The notes beneath the pieces are model-generated. The model searched no databases. It was not told the DNA's origin and was given only the letters and a program-made list of their open reading frames with translations. From Hydrogenophaga sp. (GTDB taxonomy: Bacteria; Pseudomonadota; Gammaproteobacteria; Burkholderiales; Burkholderiaceae_C): DNA of 13,934 bases. The translations under genes and the position numbers were made by a program. Positions 1 through 8,230 of the stretch are shown in pieces (the stretch's first letter is position 1; the number at the start of each line of letters is the position of its first letter). The stretch spans positions 1 to 13,934 of the forward strand of contig JAIFNE010000149.1 in the NCBI GenBank assembly GCA_020047875.1, written 5' to 3'.

Positions 1-12
1 AAGTCAGAGTCA

Positions 13-97
13 GCCGACGTGGTGAAATTGGTAGACACGCTATCTTGAGGGGGTAGTGGCGAAAGCTGTGCGAGTTCGAGTCTCGCCGTCGGCACCA
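13..97 (+). tRNA. tRNA-Leu (anticodon GAG)
   Basis: A complete class II tRNA can be folded by eye. The acceptor stem pairs 13-19 (GCCGACG) with 87-93 (CGTCGGC), followed by A94 and an encoded CCA at 95-97. The D stem pairs 22-24 with 36-38. The anticodon stem pairs 40-44 with 52-56 around the loop TTGAGGG, which puts the anticodon GAG at 47-49, decoding CUC and CUU leucine codons. The long variable arm (57-69, stem 58-60/65-67 with a GAAA loop) is the mark of tRNA-Leu/Ser/Tyr, and the T stem pairs 70-74 with 82-86 around TTCGAGT. It lies 50 bases before the nuoA start with no visible terminator, so co-transcription with the nuo operon is possible. Confidence 0.97.
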
Positions 98-147
98 ATC
101 TTTGAACAACATGGCCCTTGCGCTGTGTCAGTGGAATCTCAGCCCAG

Positions 148-507
148 ATGAGCCTTGAACAATACCTCCCCGTGCTTTTGTTCATCCTGGTGGGCGTTGC
201 GATCGGTGTCATTCCGCAGGTGCTGGGTTATCTGCTTGGCCCGAACCGGCCCGATGCCGAAAAGAACTCTCCCTACGAATGCGGCTTTGAGGCTTTCGAA
301 GACGCGCGGATGAAATTCGATGTGCGCTACTACTTGGTGGCCATTCTTTTCATTCTGTTCGATCTCGAAATTGCTTTCCTCATCCCGTGGGCGGTGGCGC
401 TCGGGGACATCGGTATGACCGGCTTTCTCGCTGGCGTGGTGTTCCTGGCCATCCTCACGGTGGGTTTTGTCTATGAGTGGAAAAAGGGCGCCCTCGACTG
501 GGAGTGA
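148..507 (+). CDS. nuoA: NADH-quinone oxidoreductase subunit A
   Basis: NuoA is a small inner-membrane subunit that, with NuoJ and NuoK, sits beside NuoH at the junction between the peripheral and membrane arms of complex I. The 119-residue product has three hydrophobic segments (about residues 6-30, 61-82 and 90-109). Between the first two is the conserved loop containing NSPYECGFEAF (40-50), whose Cys45 is the family's hallmark cysteine, followed by DARMKFDVRYYLVAILFILFD (52-72), with FDLEIAFLIPWA (71-82) completing the signature. I chose ATG 148 because MSLEQYLPVLLF matches the usual family N-terminus. The frame is open further back to a TTG at 118, but that would add ten residues of non-family sequence. 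No strong ribosome-binding site precedes 148. It is the first gene of the operon and is followed by nuoB after 36 bases. Confidence 0.96.
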   Translation: MSLEQYLPVLLFILVGVAIGVIPQVLGYLLGPNRPDAEKNSPYECGFEAFEDARMKFDVRYYLVAILFILFDLEIAFLIPWAVALGDIGMTGFLAGVVFLAILTVGFVYEWKKGALDWE

Positions 508-543
508 TCTCCCGCATCTCGCCATCTTCTACCGGAGCAGCAC

Positions 544-1023
544 ATGATTGAAGGCGTATTCAAGGAAGGCTTTGTCACCACCAGCTACGACTCGGTGGTG
601 AACTGGGCCAAGACAGGTTCGCTGTGGCCCATGACCTTTGGCCTGGCGTGCTGCGCGGTCGAAATGATGCATGCCGCTGCCGCGCGTTACGACATCGGCC
701 GCTTCGGGGCCGAGGTGTTCCGGGCCAGTCCGCGCCAGGCCGATCTGATGATCGTGGCGGGTACCTTGTGCAACAAGATGGCCCCGGCCCTGCGCAAGGT
801 GTACGACCAGATGGCCGAGCCACGCTGGGTGCTTTCCATGGGTTCATGCGCCAATGGCGGCGGTTACTACCATTACAGCTATTCGGTGGTGCGCGGCTGC
901 GATCGCATCGTACCCGTTGACGTGTATGTGCCGGGCTGCCCGCCGACCGCCGAGGCGCTCCTGTACGGAATCATTCAGCTGCAGCAGAAGATCCGTCGCA
1001 CCAACACGATTGCGCGCGCCTGA
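544..1023 (+). CDS. nuoB: NADH-quinone oxidoreductase subunit B (cluster N2 subunit)
   Basis: NuoB (PSST/20 kDa family, related to the [NiFe]-hydrogenase small subunit) holds [4Fe-4S] cluster N2, which passes electrons to ubiquinone at the interface with NuoD. The 159-residue product has the expected ligands: the tandem pair Cys36-Cys37 in GLACCAVEMMH, Cys102 in MGSCANGGGYY, and Cys132 in YVPGCPPTAEALLYGI. All four are present, so the cluster should be functional. The length is typical of the compact proteobacterial form. ATG 544 is preceded by GGAG at 534-537, a well-placed ribosome-binding site. There is no membrane segment; the protein acts in the cytoplasmic arm. It is separated from nuoC by 19 bases. 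Confidence 0.98.
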   Translation: MIEGVFKEGFVTTSYDSVVNWAKTGSLWPMTFGLACCAVEMMHAAAARYDIGRFGAEVFRASPRQADLMIVAGTLCNKMAPALRKVYDQMAEPRWVLSMGSCANGGGYYHYSYSVVRGCDRIVPVDVYVPGCPPTAEALLYGIIQLQQKIRRTNTIARA

Positions 1024-1042
1024 GCGGCGTCCAGGATGAGCC

Positions 1043-1672
1043 ATGAGCGACACCCTCCTTTCCGATGCCGGCCACGCGGTTCACCCAGAGGTTTTGCGGG
1101 CCACCGTGGCCGAGTTGCTCGGGGACCGCGTGCACAAGCTCACCGTTGAGCGGGGTGAGCTCACGCTGGTGGTGACGGCCGCCCAGTATTTGGGCGCCAT
1201 GCAGACGCTGCGCGATGCGCCGCAGACCCGCTTTGAGCAGCTGATCGACCTCTGCGGTATCGACTATTCAACTTACGGTGATGGCCGCTGGGAGGGCCCG
1301 CGTTACGCTGCGGTCGTGCACCTGCTCTCGGTCAGCCTGAACCACCGTGTGCGCGTGCGGGTGTTTTGTCCGGATGACGACTTTCCGGTGCTTGACTCGG
1401 TCACCGGGCTCTGGGCGTCGGCCAACTGGTACGAGCGCGAGGCGTTCGATCTGTTCGGTATCGTGTTTGAAGGCCACAACGATCTGCGCCGCATCCTGAC
1501 CGATTACGGCTTCATCGGTCATCCCTTCCGCAAGGATTTCCCGCTGTCCGGGCATGTGGAGATGCGTTACGACGCCGAGCGTCAGCGCGTGATCTACGAG
1601 CCGGTGACGATCGAGCCGCGCGAGGTCACGCCGCGCGTGATTCGCGAAGACAACTACGGAGGGCTGCACTGA
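1043..1672 (+). CDS. nuoC: NADH-quinone oxidoreductase subunit C
   Basis: NuoC (30 kDa subunit family) is a cofactor-free structural subunit of the quinone-reducing module, packed against NuoD. The 209-residue product carries the family signature near its middle: ANWYEREAFDLFGIVFEGH (127-145) followed by DLRRILTDYGFIGHPFRKDFPLSG (147-170). The C-terminal tail is rich in charged residues. It is a free-standing gene, unlike the fused nuoCD of Escherichia coli, as expected for a betaproteobacterium. ATG 1043 follows an AGGA at 1033-1036 with good spacing. The stop codon TGA (1670-1672) shares one base with the ATG of a 41-codon frame in the following gap, which is unusual for this otherwise tightly packed operon. 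Confidence 0.98.
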   Translation: MSDTLLSDAGHAVHPEVLRATVAELLGDRVHKLTVERGELTLVVTAAQYLGAMQTLRDAPQTRFEQLIDLCGIDYSTYGDGRWEGPRYAAVVHLLSVSLNHRVRVRVFCPDDDFPVLDSVTGLWASANWYEREAFDLFGIVFEGHNDLRRILTDYGFIGHPFRKDFPLSGHVEMRYDAERQRVIYEPVTIEPREVTPRVIREDNYGGLH

Positions 1673-1797
1673 TGGACGCCAAAACGTTTGCAGTGTTGGG
1701 CAGTTTTCCAGCAAACACCGCGGAACTGGCTTTGCCCGGCCGCTGGTGTTGTCCCCTGTTGGGGGTGACGACGAAGTCGGCGCGGGGGAGAGCGTAA
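1672..1797 (+). CDS. Possible small ORF bridging nuoC and nuoD (41 aa, unproven)
   Basis: An ATG at 1672 overlaps the nuoC stop by one base (TGATG) and opens a 41-codon frame that closes with TAA at 1795-1797, two bases before the nuoD start at 1800. The peptide begins MDAKTFAVLGSFPANTAELA and ends with a basic tail TTKSARGRA; it contains a Cys-Cys pair (codons at 1747-1752) and no clear membrane segment. I do not recognise it as any family. The junctions on both sides are what translational coupling would look like, and the frame could serve to carry ribosomes from nuoC to nuoD. However, the second half overlaps a G/C-rich hairpin segment that looks like intergenic repeat, so the frame may be chance. 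Treat as hypothetical. Confidence 0.22.
   Translation: MDAKTFAVLGSFPANTAELALPGRWCCPLLGVTTKSARGRA
1735..1790. repeat. Hairpin-rich, repeat-like intergenic segment between nuoC and nuoD
   Basis: This segment has two adjacent short inverted repeats: CCCC (1753-1756) with GGGG (1761-1764) across a TGTT loop, and CGAC (1769-1772) with GTCG (1776-1779) across a GAA loop. It ends in the G-run 1784-1788. The C-run can alternatively pair with that downstream G-run to form one longer stem enclosing the second hairpin. The composition resembles G/C-rich palindromic intergenic repeats that I recall being scattered through Comamonadaceae genomes, but only one copy is present in this window and no search was possible. 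The G-run also contributes to the likely nuoD ribosome-binding site, so folding could affect nuoD translation. That last point is inference. Confidence 0.35.
1784..1790 (+). promoter_or_regulatory. Ribosome-binding site of nuoD
   Basis: GGGGGAG lies nine bases before the ATG at 1800 and supports that start over a GTG further upstream in the same frame (1746). The same G-run can pair with the C-run at 1753-1756, so it may be partly hidden in RNA structure; that is inference. Confidence 0.6.
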
Positions 1798-1799
1798 AT

Positions 1800-3053
1800 A
1801 TGGCGGAAATCAAGAACTACACCCTCAACCTCGGTCCCCAGCATCCGGCGGCCCACGGCGTGCTGCGCCTGGTGCTTGAACTGGACGGCGAGGTGGTTCA
1901 GCGCGCCGATCCGCACATCGGCCTGCTGCACCGCGCCACCGAGAAGCTCGCGGAGCACAAAACCTTCATCCAGTCGCTGCCCTACATGGACCGGCTGGAC
2001 TACGTCTCGATGATGTGCAACGAGCACGCCTACTGCCTGGCGATCGAGAAGCTGCTGGGCATCGAGGTGCCGATCCGTGCGCAGTACATCCGGGTGATGT
2101 TCAGCGAGATCACGCGCCTGATGAACCACCTCATGTGGCTGGGTTCGCACGGCAACGATTGCGGCAGCTCAACCATCCTGATCTACGCTTTCCGGGAGCG
2201 CGAAGACCTTTTTGACATGTACGAGGCGGTTTCCGGTGCCCGGATGCACGCGGCCTATTTCCGGCCGGGTGGCGTCTACCGCGATCTGCCCGACTCGATG
2301 CCTCAGTACCGGCACAGCAAGATCCGCAACGCCAAGGCGATGGCTGAAATGAACAGCAACCGCCAGGGTTCGCTGCTCGACTTCATCGACGATTTCACCC
2401 AGCGCTTCCCGACCTACCTGGGCGAGTACCACACGCTGCTCACCGACAACCGCATCTGGAAACAGCGCACGGTGGGTATTGGCGTGGTCACCGCCGAGCG
2501 CGCGCTCAACCTGGGCATGACAGGGCCCATGCTGCGTGGCTCCGGTGTCGCCTGGGACCTGCGCAAAAAGCAGCCTTACGAGGTGTACGACCGCCTGGAC
2601 TTCGACATCCCGGTGGGCAAGACCGGCGACACCTACGACCGCTACCTGGTGCGCATGGAGGAGATGAAGCAGTCCAACCGCATCATCAAGCAATGCGTGG
2701 ACTGGCTGCGCGTGAACCCAGGGCCGGTGATCACCGACAACCACAAGGTGGCGCCGCCTTCGCGCGAGTCGATGAAGACGAGCATGGAGGAACTGATCCA
2801 CCATTTCAAGCTGTTCACCGAAGGTTTCCATGTGCCCGAAGGCGAAGCGTATGCCGCAGTGGAGCATCCCAAAGGCGAGTTTGGTATTTATCTGGTGAGC
2901 GATGGCGCCAACAAGCCGTATCGCCTGAAGATCAGAGCGCCGGGCTTTGCGCATCTGGCCACGATGGATGAGATGGCACGCGGCCACATGCTGGCCGATG
3001 CGGTGGCCATCATCGGCACCATGGACATTGTTTTTGGAGAGATCGACCGATGA
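1800..3053 (+). CDS. nuoD: NADH-quinone oxidoreductase subunit D (49 kDa, quinone site)
   Basis: NuoD (49 kDa family, related to the [NiFe]-hydrogenase large subunit) forms the ubiquinone-binding pocket with NuoB. The 417-residue product starts MAEIKNYTLNLGPQHPAAHG, with the family's HPAAHG loop at 15-20, then HIGLLHRATEKL (39-50) and YMDRLDYVSMMCNEHAY (62-78). By ungapped alignment to the mitochondrial subunit, His19 and Tyr68 correspond to the conserved quinone-site histidine and tyrosine (bovine His59 and Tyr108); both are present. The C-terminus ends in the usual GEIDR. The start at 1800 has the family N-terminus and a GGGGGAG site; a GTG at 1746 would add 18 residues of low-quality sequence. 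The stop overlaps the nuoE start as ATGA. Confidence 0.97.
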   Translation: MAEIKNYTLNLGPQHPAAHGVLRLVLELDGEVVQRADPHIGLLHRATEKLAEHKTFIQSLPYMDRLDYVSMMCNEHAYCLAIEKLLGIEVPIRAQYIRVMFSEITRLMNHLMWLGSHGNDCGSSTILIYAFREREDLFDMYEAVSGARMHAAYFRPGGVYRDLPDSMPQYRHSKIRNAKAMAEMNSNRQGSLLDFIDDFTQRFPTYLGEYHTLLTDNRIWKQRTVGIGVVTAERALNLGMTGPMLRGSGVAWDLRKKQPYEVYDRLDFDIPVGKTGDTYDRYLVRMEEMKQSNRIIKQCVDWLRVNPGPVITDNHKVAPPSRESMKTSMEELIHHFKLFTEGFHVPEGEAYAAVEHPKGEFGIYLVSDGANKPYRLKIRAPGFAHLATMDEMARGHMLADAVAIIGTMDIVFGEIDR

Positions 3054-3567
3054 AGATCGCTGAGAACGCAGCCCCGATGGCGTTGTCCGAATCGACCCAG
3101 GCGCGTTTCGCGCGCGAGGTGGCCAAGTACCCGGCCGACCAGAAGCAGTCGGCCGTGATGGCCTGTTTGTCGATCGTGCAGCAAGAGCAGGGCCATGTGA
3201 CCCGTGCTGCCGAGCGCGCGGTGGCCGACTACCTGGGCATGGCGCCGATGGCGGTGCACGAAGTCACCACGTTCTACAACATGTACAACCAGCGGGCGGT
3301 GGGCAAGTTCAAGCTTAACGTTTGCACCAACCTGCCGTGCCAGTTGCGTGACGGCCAGCGGGCTTTGCACCACCTGGAGCACAAACTGGGCATCGGGATG
3401 GGCGAGACCACCCCCGACGGGCTGTTTACCCTTCAACAAAGCGAGTGTCTGGGCGCCTGTGCCGACTCGCCGGTGATGCTGGTCAACGACCGACACATGT
3501 GCAGTTTCATGAGCAACGACAAGCTCGACCAGCTGATCGATGGTCTCAAGGCGGCGGGAGCCCAGGC

Positions 3568-3571
<4 letters not shown>
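3050..3571 (+). CDS. nuoE: NADH-quinone oxidoreductase subunit E (24 kDa, cluster N1a)
   Basis: NuoE is a thioredoxin-like [2Fe-2S] protein (24 kDa family) in the NADH dehydrogenase module, bound to NuoF. The 173-residue product has an N-terminal helical domain with ARFAREVAKYPADQKQSAVM (18-37) and HEVTTFYNMY (70-79), then the cluster N1a ligands Cys92 and Cys97 in VCTNLPCQLR and Cys133 and Cys137 in SECLGACADSP. All four are present. The ATG at 3050 overlaps the nuoD stop as ATGA and is preceded by GGAGAG (3036-3041). A second in-frame ATG at codon 10 (3077) would remove a short tail that is less conserved, so the exact start is slightly uncertain. The stop overlaps nuoF in the same ATGA fashion. 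Confidence 0.97.
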
Positions 3572-4935
<1,364 letters not shown>

Positions 4936-4960
4936 GGACGCGAGACAACGGTGAAGCAAG

Positions 4961-7096
4961 ATGATTGAAATCGAACTGGACGGGAAAAAAGTCGAGGTGC
5001 CGCCGGGCAGCATGGTCATGCATGCAGCCGACAAGGCGGGCACCTATATCCCGCATTTCTGCTACCACAAGAAGCTGTCCATTGCCGCCAACTGCCGCAT
5101 GTGTCTGGTCGACGTGGAGAAGGCGCCCAAGCCCATGCCGGCCTGCGCCACGCCCGTTACCCAGGGCATGATCGTGCGCACCAAGTCCGACAAGGCCATC
5201 AAGGCCCAGAAGTCGGTGATGGAGTTCCTGCTGATCAATCACCCGCTGGATTGCCCCATCTGCGATCAGGGCGGCGAGTGCCAGCTGCAGGATCTGGCGG
5301 TGGGCTACGGCGGTTCCGGCTCGCGCTACGAGGAAGAAAAGCGCGTGGTGTTTCACAAGAGCGCGGGCCCGTTGATCTCTATGGAGGAGATGACGCGCTG
5401 CATCCATTGCACCCGCTGCGTGCGCTTTGGCCAGGAAATCGGCGGCGTGATGGAGCTTGGCATGTCGCACCGCGGCGAACACGCCGAGATCGAGACCTTC
5501 ATCGGCCAGTCGGTGGACTCCGAGCTGTCGGGCAACATGATCGACATCTGCCCGGTGGGCGCGCTCACCAGCAAGCCGTTCCGCTACCAGGCCCGCACCT
5601 GGGAGCTGTCGCGTCGCAAGTCGGTCAGCCCGCACGATTCCACCGGCGCCAACCTCATCGTGCAGGTGAAAAACCACAAAGTGATGCGCGTGGTGCCGCT
5701 GGAAAACGAAGCGGTCAACGAGTGCTGGATCGCCGATCGCGACCGTTTCTCCTACGAAGCGCTGGAGGTGGATCGCCTGACCGGGCCCATGATCAAGCAG
5801 GGCGGCCAGTGGCAGCCAGTGGACTGGCAGACCGCGCTCGAGTACGTGGTCAACGGGCTCAAGCAGGTGAAGGCCGAATTTGGTGCGGAAGCCATCGGCT
5901 TGCTGGCCAGCCCCCACAGTACGCTCGAAGAACTCGCTCTCGCTGGCGCCCTGGTACGCGGCCTGGGCAGCGAGAACATCGACAGCCGCCTGCGCGCGGC
6001 CGATTTCCACAACGCCGCACCCGCCGGCTCAGCGCGCTGGCTGGGCCTGCCGATCGCTGACCTGTCCAGTCTGCAGCGGGTGCTGGTGGTCGGGTCCAGC
6101 CTGCGCAAAGACCATCCGCTCTTCGCGCAGCGCATCCGCCAGGCGGTGCGCCACGGTGCGCAGCTGAGCGTCCTGACCGATCACGCGCCCGACTGGGCGA
6201 TGCCGATCACCAACCTGTGCCAGGCCGATGCGTCGGTCTGGGTCGCGGCGCTCGCGGGCATTGCAGCCGCGATCGCCGAGACCCAGGGCGTCCCGTCGCC
6301 GGTTGCCGCAGCGCCGAGCGCCGCGGACCGCGCGGTCGCCAGCTCGCTGCTCGGTGGCGAGCGCAAGGCCATTCTTCTGGGCAATGCCGCGGCCCACCAT
6401 GAAAAGGCGTCGAGCCTGCTCGCTCTGGCCTGCTGGATGGCCGAGCAGACCGGCGCCCGTGTGGGTTACCTGACCGAAGCCGCCAACACCGTGGGTGCCC
6501 AGCTGGTGCGCGCGCTGCCGGGCGCTGGCGGTTTGAACGCGGGCCAGATGCTGGCAGGCGGCGTGAAGGCGGCGTTGCTCCTGAACGTGGAACCCGGTGC
6601 AGACAGTGCGGTGGACGGTCAGGCGCTGGCCCAGGCCGGCATGGTCGTCACGCTCAGCCCGTTCAAGACCAATCTCGACATCAGCGACGTGCTGCTGCCG
6701 ATTGCTCCCTTCAGTGAAACCTCGGGCTCGTTTGTGAACGCAGAAGGCCGCCTGCAGAGTTTCCACGCCGTGGTCCGCCCCCTGGGCGACACGCGTCCGG
6801 GCTGGAAGGTGCTGCGCGTGCTGGGCAACCTGCTGGGGCTCGCCGGGTTCGATGCCGATTCGTCGCAAGCAGTGCTGGCGCAGGCGCTGCCGGGTGTTGA
6901 AGCGGGCCAGCTGGTCGCAGCCGCGCGCCTGTGCAACGCTGCCAGCGCGAACTCGCCAGACCTCACCCCGGCCACCCGCGCACCGTGCGTGGCTGGCATT
7001 TACCAGCTGGATGGCTTGGTGCGTCGCGCCACATCGCTGCAACTCACTGCCGACGCGCGCCCTGCGCAAACTGTGTCCGACGAGGTCCACGCATGA
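4961..7096 (+). CDS. nuoG: NADH-quinone oxidoreductase subunit G (75 kDa, clusters N1b, N4, N5)
   Basis: NuoG is the largest peripheral subunit (711 residues here) and carries electrons from NuoF towards NuoI. An N-terminal ferredoxin domain holds [2Fe-2S] N1b (Cys34, Cys45, Cys48, Cys62). Next come the N5 ligands His94, Cys98, Cys101 and Cys107, and the N4 ligands Cys147, Cys150, Cys153 and Cys197. The rest (from about 215) is the degenerate molybdopterin-oxidoreductase-like domain, Ala-rich and weakly conserved after about 430. The extra N7 cluster found in E. coli NuoG is absent: the segment around 219-233 has no cysteines. The ATG at 4961 lacks a strong nearby ribosome-binding site, although GAGGA occurs at 4934-4938 across the nuoF stop. 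The stop overlaps nuoH as ATGA. Confidence 0.97.
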   Translation: MIEIELDGKKVEVPPGSMVMHAADKAGTYIPHFCYHKKLSIAANCRMCLVDVEKAPKPMPACATPVTQGMIVRTKSDKAIKAQKSVMEFLLINHPLDCPICDQGGECQLQDLAVGYGGSGSRYEEEKRVVFHKSAGPLISMEEMTRCIHCTRCVRFGQEIGGVMELGMSHRGEHAEIETFIGQSVDSELSGNMIDICPVGALTSKPFRYQARTWELSRRKSVSPHDSTGANLIVQVKNHKVMRVVPLENEAVNECWIADRDRFSYEALEVDRLTGPMIKQGGQWQPVDWQTALEYVVNGLKQVKAEFGAEAIGLLASPHSTLEELALAGALVRGLGSENIDSRLRAADFHNAAPAGSARWLGLPIADLSSLQRVLVVGSSLRKDHPLFAQRIRQAVRHGAQLSVLTDHAPDWAMPITNLCQADASVWVAALAGIAAAIAETQGVPSPVAAAPSAADRAVASSLLGGERKAILLGNAAAHHEKASSLLALACWMAEQTGARVGYLTEAANTVGAQLVRALPGAGGLNAGQMLAGGVKAALLLNVEPGADSAVDGQALAQAGMVVTLSPFKTNLDISDVLLPIAPFSETSGSFVNAEGRLQSFHAVVRPLGDTRPGWKVLRVLGNLLGLAGFDADSSQAVLAQALPGVEAGQLVAAARLCNAASANSPDLTPATRAPCVAGIYQLDGLVRRATSLQLTADARPAQTVSDEVHA

Positions 7097-8175
7097 TCGA
7101 CGCGATGTACAACGGCGGCCTCGGGCTGATCGCCGCGCCCTGGTGGACCACCGCCGCCTGGCCGGTGATCTGGAGTCTGATCAAAATTGTGGCGGTGCTC
7201 GCGCCGCTGATGGGCGCGGTGGCTTACCTCACGCTGTGGGAGCGCAAGCTGCTCGGCTTCATGCAGGTGCGCATGGGTCCGAACCGCGTGGGGCCGTTTG
7301 GCCTGCTGCAGCCCATCGCCGATGCGATCAAGCTGCTCACCAAAGAGATCATCAGCCCGAGTGCGGCCAGCCCCGGCCTGTTCCGGCTGGGCCCCATCAT
7401 GGCGATCATGCCCGCGCTGGCGGCCTGGGTGGCCATCCCGTTTGGTCCGGAAGCGATCCTCGCGAACGTCAACGCCGGACTACTGCTGATTCTTGCGATC
7501 ACCTCGATCGAGGTCTATGGCGTGATCATCGCGGGCTGGGCCTCGAACTCCAAATACGCGTTTCTCGGTGCCTTGCGCGCCTCTGCTCAGATGGTGAGCT
7601 ACGAAATTGCCATCGGGTTCTGTTTCCTGGTCGTGATCATGACCGCGGGCAGTCTGCACCTGGGCGAAATTGTGGCCTCGCAAGCCCGCGGCATGGGTGC
7701 CGACATGGGGCTGAACTTCCTGTCGTGGAACTGGCTGCCGCTGCTGCCGATATTTGTGGTGTTTCTCATCTCAGGCGTGGCTGAGACCAATCGCCACCCG
7801 TTCGACGTGGTGGAAGGCGAGGCCGAAATTGTGGCTGGTCACATGGTCGAGTATTCGGGCATGGGCTTTGCCATCTTCTTCCTGGCCGAATACGCCAGCA
7901 TGTGGCTGGTGTCCATCTTGGCCGTGTTGATGTTTCTCGGCGGCTGGTTGCCCCCCATCGACAGCGCGGTCTTCAATTGGATTCCTGGCTGGATCTGGCT
8001 CGGCGCCAAAACCTTCCTGGTGGTGTCGGTCTTCATCTGGCTGCGTGCCACGTTCCCGCGCTTCCGGTACGACCAGATCATGCGTCTGGGCTGGAAAATC
8101 TTCATTCCCGTGACCCTGGTCTGGCTCCTGCTGGTGGGCGCGCTGATGCAGACCCCCTGGAACATCTGGAACTGA
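7093..8175 (+). CDS. nuoH: NADH-quinone oxidoreductase subunit H (quinone chamber membrane subunit)
   Basis: NuoH (ND1 family) is the membrane subunit that closes the ubiquinone chamber and links the electron-transfer arm to the proton pumps. The 360-residue product has about eight hydrophobic helices. It has the family signature WERKLLGFMQVRMGPNRVGP (49-68), then LLQPIADAIKLLTKE (71-85), the conserved acidic loop ETNRHPFDVVEGEAEIVAGH (231-250) with its run of glutamates, and the late motif WLRATFPRFRYDQIM (316-330). The ATG at 7093 overlaps the nuoG stop as ATGA and has GAGG at 7082-7085. A later in-frame ATG at codon 5 is possible. The gene is followed by a 55-base gap before nuoI. Confidence 0.98.
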   Translation: MIDAMYNGGLGLIAAPWWTTAAWPVIWSLIKIVAVLAPLMGAVAYLTLWERKLLGFMQVRMGPNRVGPFGLLQPIADAIKLLTKEIISPSAASPGLFRLGPIMAIMPALAAWVAIPFGPEAILANVNAGLLLILAITSIEVYGVIIAGWASNSKYAFLGALRASAQMVSYEIAIGFCFLVVIMTAGSLHLGEIVASQARGMGADMGLNFLSWNWLPLLPIFVVFLISGVAETNRHPFDVVEGEAEIVAGHMVEYSGMGFAIFFLAEYASMWLVSILAVLMFLGGWLPPIDSAVFNWIPGWIWLGAKTFLVVSVFIWLRATFPRFRYDQIMRLGWKIFIPVTLVWLLLVGALMQTPWNIWN

Positions 8176-8230
8176 GCGGGTCGCAACACGCCCCGCCCTC
8201 GACGCCGCACCCCACCGCAGGACCACGCAC

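Noticed and set aside
118..147. Upstream extension of nuoA from a TTG codon
   Set aside because: The extra ten residues do not match NuoA family N-termini, while ATG 148 gives the usual MSLEQYLPVLLF start.
3445..3567. Upstream extension of nuoF inside nuoE
   Set aside because: It lies entirely within nuoE in another frame; the ATGA overlap at 3568 and the family N-terminus favour the shorter protein.
6931..7092. Upstream extension of nuoH inside nuoG
   Set aside because: It is a read of the nuoG 3' end in another frame with a basic, non-membrane composition; ATG 7093 gives the normal NuoH start.
8176..8196. Possible hairpin (GCGGG with CCCGC) just after the nuoH stop, considered as a terminator
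   Set aside because: The stem is only five pairs with an 11-base loop and no following T-run, and the operon continues immediately with nuoI.
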